From Zoroaster sp. YZ-2022 (lineage: Eukaryota > Echinodermata > Asteroidea > Forcipulatida > Zoroasteridae): DNA of 64,000 nucleotides. Each line of letters starts with the position of its first letter. Positions within the stretch are counted from its first letter, which is position 1. Below the pieces are notes generated by a model, which was given only the letters and a program-made list of their open reading frames with translations, was not told where the DNA came from and did not search any database. The position numbers were made by a program, and so were the translations under genes. This document shows positions 58,131-64,000 of the stretch, in pieces. Location of the stretch: assembly GCA_029582265.1 (NCBI GenBank), contig CM055816.1, positions 39,856,724-39,920,723 of the forward strand, written 5' to 3'.

Positions 58131-59269
58131 GTGAGTCCGAATAATAGGTTGAATTGTGTTAGTGTGTTGATTAATGTGTGTTGATTAATGTGTGTTAAAT
58201 ATTTAAATTAAGTGACCGCAAAAAGTTATTCGAAAGTTCATTGCAAAACCTGATTGCAAGATTTCACCTGTCAAAGTCTAAGTCAACATGTAACATGTTG
58301 TCTCAAAAATAACATTGTTTGTACCAAAATGGATGTGTTTGTACACGCCAACAAACAGCCAATAAAACTTAAGAAAATGTCAACAAATAATATTTTGCAT
58401 TCCTAGCTTAACTTTCTAGAAGTTGACGCAGGTTAAAGTACAACATACACTTATAATTTTCTCTAAACATATATTGTCAGCTATATATTACAAATTAATA
58501 AATTAATAACTAAAACTCATCCATTAAATACTCATCCGGATGTGCTTTCATTACAACTGGAAAATATTGTATTGTGGAACCTAACAATTCCAAATTCCCT
58601 GTAAATAAAATTTCCCGGCTTTAGAAACGTACAACCTTGATCAATTGGAGACGATCCTACAAGTATGATTGCATAATAACAATCAATAGAAAGAACGTTT
58701 TGTATGCAATTTTAAGGTTAAATAATACTATTTACTGACATAAGGAAGTTGTGATAACACGGTTTATTTGAACAATAAACTAGCGATGAAATGGAATAGC
58801 ATGACATGTTTTGTAAAAATACGTTATATTAAAGTGTGCGTATCCATTTTCTTTAGTACTAAATTGCTCAACTTGTTTGTAAATCTACAATAGCCTCGAA
58901 TTCATCAATATAAGAAAAGGACTTTTAAATATAACTTACCTTTTGAAATATTTGTTTAATTGTCGCCCTGCAAAAATATTCAAACATGTAAAAAATAAAT
59001 GAAGAAAAATCTGAAAAAAATTTATTTCCTGGAAAAGGGCATGTCTTTAACATTAACAAACCTTACGTGCTTGTTCATTAGTAGACCCTCCAAACAACGT
59101 AGCTTAGCCCGAGACTGTTGAAATGTACTTAGAATATATCCTGTGGTAAAGACCGTGCGACAAACTTTTATTCCCTTATTAATTAACATCTGTTGGTTCA
59201 ATGACCGCTTTGGCTACAGCTATGGCTAGATACATTTGACTTGACCTTTTTGAATATTTATCTTTTCAG
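58131..59269 (+). other. Intron between EGF-type exons
   Basis: AT-rich. Its 3' end (59140-59269) contains phrases also found before the next two EGF exons: TTCCCTTATTAATTAA and GACTTGACCTTTTTGAATAT up to the acceptor. This shows that exon and intron were duplicated together. Confidence 0.5.
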
Positions 59270-59362
59270 AGTGTGCACTATCCTGTCAGAATGGAGGTAC
59301 ATTGGATAGCCGCAGCTGTCATTGTGAATGTGATCAAAACTGGAGTGGCAAAAACTGTTTTC
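59270..59362 (+). CDS. EGF-like domain exon, intact
   Basis: 93 nt between TTATCTTTTCAG and GTAAGT, phase 1 at both ends. It encodes ECALSCQNGGTLDSRSCHCE and then CDQNWSGKNCF: six cysteines in the C-x3-C-x9-C-x-C-x-C-x7-C arrangement, a variant EGF spacing with Gly-Gly after the second Cys. Class 1-1 symmetry allows tandem insertion without a frame change, as in many extracellular proteins. It is the only intact member of the cluster at 58-63 kb. The host protein is unknown but should be secreted or membrane-anchored. Confidence 0.75.
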
Positions 59363-60652
59363 GTAAGTAAAATAATCAGATACTTGTGTTAACACAAATA
59401 TTTGACGCGTATGTGCCAACTGTTGGCCAGCTGTTCTATTTAGCCAGGGGGTATCCCCCGTTGAGCGACGTTCGGTATCCAGTACTTTGATGTACATTTT
59501 GCAAACAAATTTCATTATCATCCCCACTTTTCGGACACTGATTTACGCCGGTGACTATCACCTCCTTAACATTAGTTAACTTTCATTGACCTTTGATCTC
59601 TAAGGACAGCAGTCACGTGGTGGTTCACTAGACTTCGGTAGTGTGTACATCAGTGCATTTTTTAACCGGCCCTTATGCAAGCGACTTCGATCAGGGGAAG
59701 GCTACGTTACTCACTCGGGATCATAATGATTGTAACATTTCATCAGTGTGAAGTTGTTTTTAAAGAAGTTCTATTAGTAAATATCAATATTTGACCTTTT
59801 GCCATTTTAGAGAGGTTATGTCATGAGAAAAGCATAGAAATTACTATCCACAAGGTAAATGTTATAAAAAAAGTCATTTGTTAACTACAACCTCGACCCT
59901 CTTATGTATTTCATGGAACCAACGCCGATAATATTAGTGGTGTTAATTATTAATATCTTTTTGACAATACTTGTGTGATTTTGTTTAGTAATGGCATGAC
60001 TGGACACATCAGAGAGGGAATCGCTTAATTTGAGGACCATTTGTTTTACTCCAGTGGAACCTTTCACCTTCCGACTTTCATTAAAATGAGTTCGGAGAAA
60101 GTGACTTTTACAAAATTATTGTACTTTGAGTTTTAAATAATACAACCTTTAACTTTTAGTTTAGCTTAGGGAACATGCTCTCGCTGAAAAAAAAAGGGGA
60201 AAAGTCAATTATTAACTATTTAGAATATTATTAATAAATATAATAATTTTAAATAATATTTAAATTGAGTTGGAATAAATCAACTAAGATGCTTTACACA
60301 ATTTTTTTGACATTTTTGAAAAGTAAAATCAATACGGGCATTTATGAATGGGGAATAAAGAGCCTGATTACGCGGTCTTTACCGCAGGATAATGACATGT
60401 TTTGTGCGTGGTCATGGGCGATAAGGACTGAGCCAAATTCCCTTATTAATTAATATCTCTGCCCTTTTGGATAATGTCGTGGTCACAGCAATGACGGGTT
60501 TTGCTGTACGGCTGGTTAGATCACTGGTTTCTTCCCATGCTTCAGCGTTGTCGCTTTGCATGCCAATAACCATATCCGTAAAACAAAACCAAAAGACTCT
60601 TTTCAATAAATAATACATTTGACTTGACCTTTTTGAATATTTATCTTTTCAG

Positions 60653-60752
60653 AATGCACTTCATCCTGTCAGAATGGAGTGTACTCAGCCAATATGGTCG
60701 CACCTGTCACTGTGAATGTGATCAAAAACTGGAGTGTGGCAAATATGTTCCC
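60653..60752 (+). pseudogene. EGF exon copy with indels
   Basis: Clearly derived from the same exon: ECTSSCQNG at the start, and the nucleotide string CACCTGTCACTGTGAATGTG later. It is bounded by the identical acceptor region and GTAAGT. It is 100 nt, not a multiple of three, and an early indel and an extra TG (AGTGTGGCAAA for AGTGGCAAA) shift the frame. Confidence 0.65.
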
Positions 60753-60824
60753 GTAAGTAAAATAACAGACTGAGACAACTTGTGTAAAAGGTTCCCAGTA
60801 ACAAGTCCAACAAACTGTTTAAAC

Positions 60825-60850
60825 AAACGAACGAACGAACGAACGAACGA
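60825..60850. repeat. (GAAC)n microsatellite
   Basis: Six units of AACG/GAAC. Confidence 0.95.
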
Positions 60851-61003
60851 GAGAAATTAATGTGACAAATATTTGACGTGTATGTGCCAGCTGTTTGTTA
60901 GCTGTTCTATTTATCAAGGTATCCCCGTTAAGCGACACTCGATATCAGTACTTCGTTGTACATAATGCAAATAAATTCTAGTCTCACTCCACCCCACTTT
61001 TTC

Positions 61004-61004
<1 letters not shown>

Positions 61005-61096
<92 letters not shown>
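61005..61096. repeat. (AC)n microsatellite
   Basis: About 46 AC units with one CAAC interruption. Confidence 0.97.
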
Positions 61097-61098
<2 letters not shown>

Positions 61099-61099
61099 C

Positions 61100-62090
61100 G
61101 AATTTACCGCCACTGATATGTAAGATGCGAGGTAGAGCTTACCATGAGTCTTTGGCTTGAAGAAGAGATTATGAGATTAGGTGAAAATCAATAAGTCAGA
61201 CGGGGGAGTAAAACAAACAATAGACTAACAAGCAAAACACATGTAAAAATGTTCGTGGGAGAAAAAGGAGAAAAATTTAAAACTGGAAGGTATTGAGTTT
61301 GTAGAAAACAAACTCAAGCGCCCATCTACCTAAAAGTTGTTAAAAGACAAGACTTTACTTCAGGAGATTTAAAATAAAACATTTAATATGTACTAATCCT
61401 ACGTAAATATACGTCATGAATCTGACATGAATTTGAACCTTCCTGTATGGACCGTAGTAAAGGGGTCAGATCAACTTTATTTTAAAAAAAGAAGAAATTT
61501 CAGACAGTTCGTCTGCTCAGAGCAGTAATGGGACTTATACACACCTTGATGAACAATTTTATTTGATTAATGACAAAAGGTCTTATAAGATTAGTAGAAT
61601 TAAGTGGTAATTACCGGTACATAATTAAATTACAAGATAATGGGTCTTGAGTGCTAAATATAAATTGTGAGTACTCTCATTGTTAAATAAAACATAAATC
61701 CAAATAATTAAATTTTCTTAACATAATGGAATTGCACATAATTTATAAGCCTTATAAGTCCTTTTTGCTCTGACCCGACGAGTTCAATATCTTTACGATC
61801 ATGAAACAAGTTTGAATTTTTATAAAATGAATCAGGAGATACGATTTTTCTAAAATAATTGATCGAATTACATATAATTTTAAATTCTTCCAACCGTAAG
61901 TTCCGGTTCAATCATGTGATGTCATGCATACTTCACAAAATTGTTCCTCATAATATGGGTATCAATTGTGCCAAATTTGGTAAAATTCGGGCATTTATGA
62001 ATGGGAATAACAGTTTGGCGTGCGGTCTTTACCGCAAGATAATGAACTGTTTTGTGCATGGTCACGAGCGACAAGGACTGAGCCGAATTC
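61100..62090 (+). other. Intron between EGF-type exons
   Basis: AT-rich; no exon seen. From about 61985 it repeats the pre-exon intron sequence at 60338-60445 (GCATTTATGAATGGG, GCGGTCTTTACCGCA, GACTGAGCC). Confidence 0.45.
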
Positions 62091-62370
62091 CATTAATAAC
62101 CCTAACCACCCCATATCCTCCAAAATCCTCCACGGGCTACTTTTTTTGGAAAAAAATTCAGCACTGTCAGAAACTGGTACTTTCACCTCTTCCAATGGGA
62201 CAAAATTACAACCGGGCAAGAAGTACAGGCCATAAGTGCTGAAATATGAAAGATCAATGAAAATGCATGGTGCATTTTGAAGATAAGGGCATGTCTTCCA
62301 AGAAGTGCACTGTAGGATTTTGGAGGATTCAGAAGGTTCCCTAGCCAGAATACCTGGGGTGAGGTTAATT
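62091..62370. mobile_element. MITE-like insertion in a duplicated intron
   Basis: Compared with the paralogous intron at 60440-60450, about 275 bp are inserted between GAGCCGAATTCC and AATATCT. The ends TTAATAACCCTAACC and GGTGAGGTTAATTAA are imperfect inverted repeats with TTAA at the edges. TCCTCCAAAATCCTCC and GGATTTTGGAGGA pair further in. Confidence 0.6.
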
Positions 62371-62597
62371 AATATCTTTGTGATTGGATAATGCCTTGTC
62401 CGTAATGACGGGTTTTGCTACGGCTAATGGCTAGCTGAATCACTGTTTTTCCTGTACTTCCAGCGTTGCCGCTGTAGCCAATAGCCATATCCGTAGACAA
62501 AGCAACGCTTAATTTGGACAATAGCCCGACGTGCTATTTGTTTTTAAAGAGTAAAAATAAATAATACATTTGACTTGACCTTTTTGATTTTTTTCAG

Positions 62598-62695
62598 GAC
62601 ATGTGCACTGCCCTGTCAGGAATGGAGGTACACTGGATAGCCGCACCTGTCAGTGTGAATGTGATCAAAACTGGAGTGTGGCATATTCTGTTCTG
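62598..62695 (+). pseudogene. EGF exon copy with indels, last in window
   Basis: Same exon family: GTGCACTGCCCTGTCAGGAA, with an extra G after CAG, then GGAGGTACACTGGATAGCCG and the string AACTGGAGTGTGGCA. It shares the extra TG with the copy at 60653-60752, so these two have a common ancestor after that change. The donor is weaker (GTAGAG). Confidence 0.6.
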
Positions 62696-62989
62696 GTAGA
62701 GTAAAATAATAAAAGAGACTGTGTAACTGTTCCCCAAAATATGTACCAACAAACTATCGAATTTCAAAGGTCTCTGTGTGTAAAGGCAACTTATAGCCAT
62801 TGGATACAATTGTTGTTGTAAACAAAAATTTATTTGTTGCCAATAACTTAAGAGACATCAAACTTAAACACAAAATGTTAACCAGACAATTACATTTCGT
62901 CAAAATAAGGTTTTGACAAATGAAGACCGATAGTTCACTTAATGTAGACTGTCTGGTTACATAAAAAGCAAGATTAATTTGGTAACAAT

Positions 62990-63500
62990 ATTAAACTCTA
63001 TTGATGATGATGATCAGTTTAAGTCGTGCTTTTGCAGCACGGTTGAATGAGGAAGTTTTATTTGAAACACTATTGCTAAAACAATTTGGTGGTCAGATGT
63101 TTATTCACTGGATCAAAACAATGTATGGAAACAGTAGGTAAGTAGTAACAATGGTTATATATCTGAATTCTTCTACGCTTTGTCGTGGTTTGCGACAAGG
63201 TTGTCCACTATCTGTCATTCTTTTCTCACTTGTTAAGAAGTCCTTGCAAATAAGATAAAGAACAACCCTGAGACATTTGCGGTATCGAGATTGAAGCTAA
63301 CCAACCACAACACCAATCTTGCCGATTTCCATGTTTTTAGTTTTGTCAGATTTCAGACATCAATTCAATAAAAAAATCGCTAGAAATTGTAGCAATTGTA
63401 GCACAAATTCAAGACCCAAAACACTCAACCCAAAAACAAAAGGGTTTATTATAGGAAATTTAGATCCGCCCCCCAATAATGAAATAAAACAAAAGAGCCT
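62990..63500 (+). pseudogene. LINE reverse transcriptase fragment, decayed
   Basis: Spread over frames, the translation shows FIHWIKTMYGNS near 63100, the reverse-transcriptase motif RQGCPLSVILFSL at 63192-63230, ANKIKNNPET near 63250 and KTKGFIIGN near 63435. Order and spacing match the palm region and following part of L1/Tx1-like LINEs. Multiple frameshifts and stops are present. It lies in the intron after the last EGF-type exon in the window. Confidence 0.7.
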
Positions 63501-64000
63501 TTAAGAAGAGGTATTTATTTTTACTTGTTAAGACAAAATAATTTGGAATATAATTAATCAGGAGAAGAAGGAACCCATCTTACAGGACGTAACTATTTAC
63601 AAATACCCCGGTATATCGATTGTTCCTTTAGGGGCCCTTCCCCTGGAAAAAAGTTTTTTAAAAAAAAACAATTTATTTTCTTTTTTTTTAGAAAGGAAAA
63701 AAAAAAAATCTGGAAACAATTATCCGAACCCGGGTGGCTCCATTTAAATATACACTTTTGGGTCTGAAAAATCAAATGTTAAAGTTTAACAATCCCTTAG
63801 GAAAAAAGGACAATTTTTTTGGTTTTTTTTTAAATTATGTGGAGTAATTATTTAACAAATTGGCAAAAACCCGTTCATTTTAGAACGGGCTAATTTTTTT
63901 TATTTTTATTAATACTTTGACTTTGAAGTGCCTGTGTTTTTGGGCAAGTTCTTTTTAGTTCTTCTCAAATTTGTAAAAGACGATGAAATCAGATTAAACA
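63501..64000. other. Low-complexity end of the window
   Basis: A- and T-runs with possible continuation of the LINE. Homopolymers are dense and reading frames are not interpretable. Confidence 0.35.

Noticed and set aside
60914..61096. Cys/Val repeat frame
   Set aside because: Translation of the (AC)n microsatellite.

Overview
The window is nuclear DNA from a metazoan, most likely a marine invertebrate and plausibly a deuterostome, although the sequence alone does not fix the species. The grounds are GT-AG exon structure, class 1-1 EGF exons, a PAN plus fibrinogen-like secreted protein, tRNA-derived SINEs, Polinton and LINE remnants, and a very high load of transposons and satellites. No prokaryotic gene organisation is present. 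The only clearly intact long gene is a single-exon fibrinogen-related gene (31807-32793, minus). Two other host genes are represented by exons: an SLC16/MCT-like first coding exon (minus, split by a transposon between 12798 and 14812) and a candidate secreted EGF-repeat gene on the plus strand (39772 to beyond 62695).

Layout. 0.3-3.2 kb: a decayed Polinton-type protein-primed DNA polymerase B gene (minus), itself interrupted by an insertion of about 0.85 kb. 4.2-11.8 kb: a composite satellite whose units end in a 16-bp hairpin followed by CTAG-T and begin with an inverted subterminal motif, resembling tandem head-to-tail non-autonomous Helentron/HINE elements. 12.1-16.4 kb: a foldback element, the SLC16-like exon, a 2.0-kb TIR element with a 7-bp target duplication, a second foldback and a SINE. 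17.6-25.6 kb: two tandem copies of a segment of at least 3.4 kb (offset about 4.64 kb) carrying a frameshifted PIN/FEN-like gene; the second copy runs into a 500-N assembly gap. 26.1-29.9 kb: a second SINE and a 3.1-kb IS630/Tc1/mariner-type element with a dead DDE transposase. 30-32.8 kb: palindrome-rich AT DNA, then the fibrinogen-related gene. 32.8-35.3 kb: an inverted second copy of the 2-kb TIR element, itself carrying a 531-bp nested insertion. 35.6-37 kb: a CCAAT-rich repeat block and a 75-bp tandem repeat. 38-40.3 kb: foldback elements and the first exon of the EGF-type gene. 40.3-51.5 kb: an 11-kb minisatellite of 33-bp units. 51.5-54.1 kb: degenerate 140-bp repeats mixed with tRNA-like SINE heads. 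57.5-62.7 kb: EGF-type exons with duplicated introns. 63.0-64.0 kb: a decayed LINE reverse transcriptase.

How it fits together. Most of the window reflects transposition, nested insertion and tandem expansion around a few host genes. The 2-kb TIR element landed in the first coding exon of the SLC16-like gene and, as a second copy, 21 bp upstream of the fibrinogen-related start codon. The 33-bp minisatellite lies inside what would be the first intron of the EGF gene. Many small indels (copy 2 of the PIN unit, parts of the minisatellite) suggest either real decay or imperfect consensus, so some frameshifts may be assembly errors.
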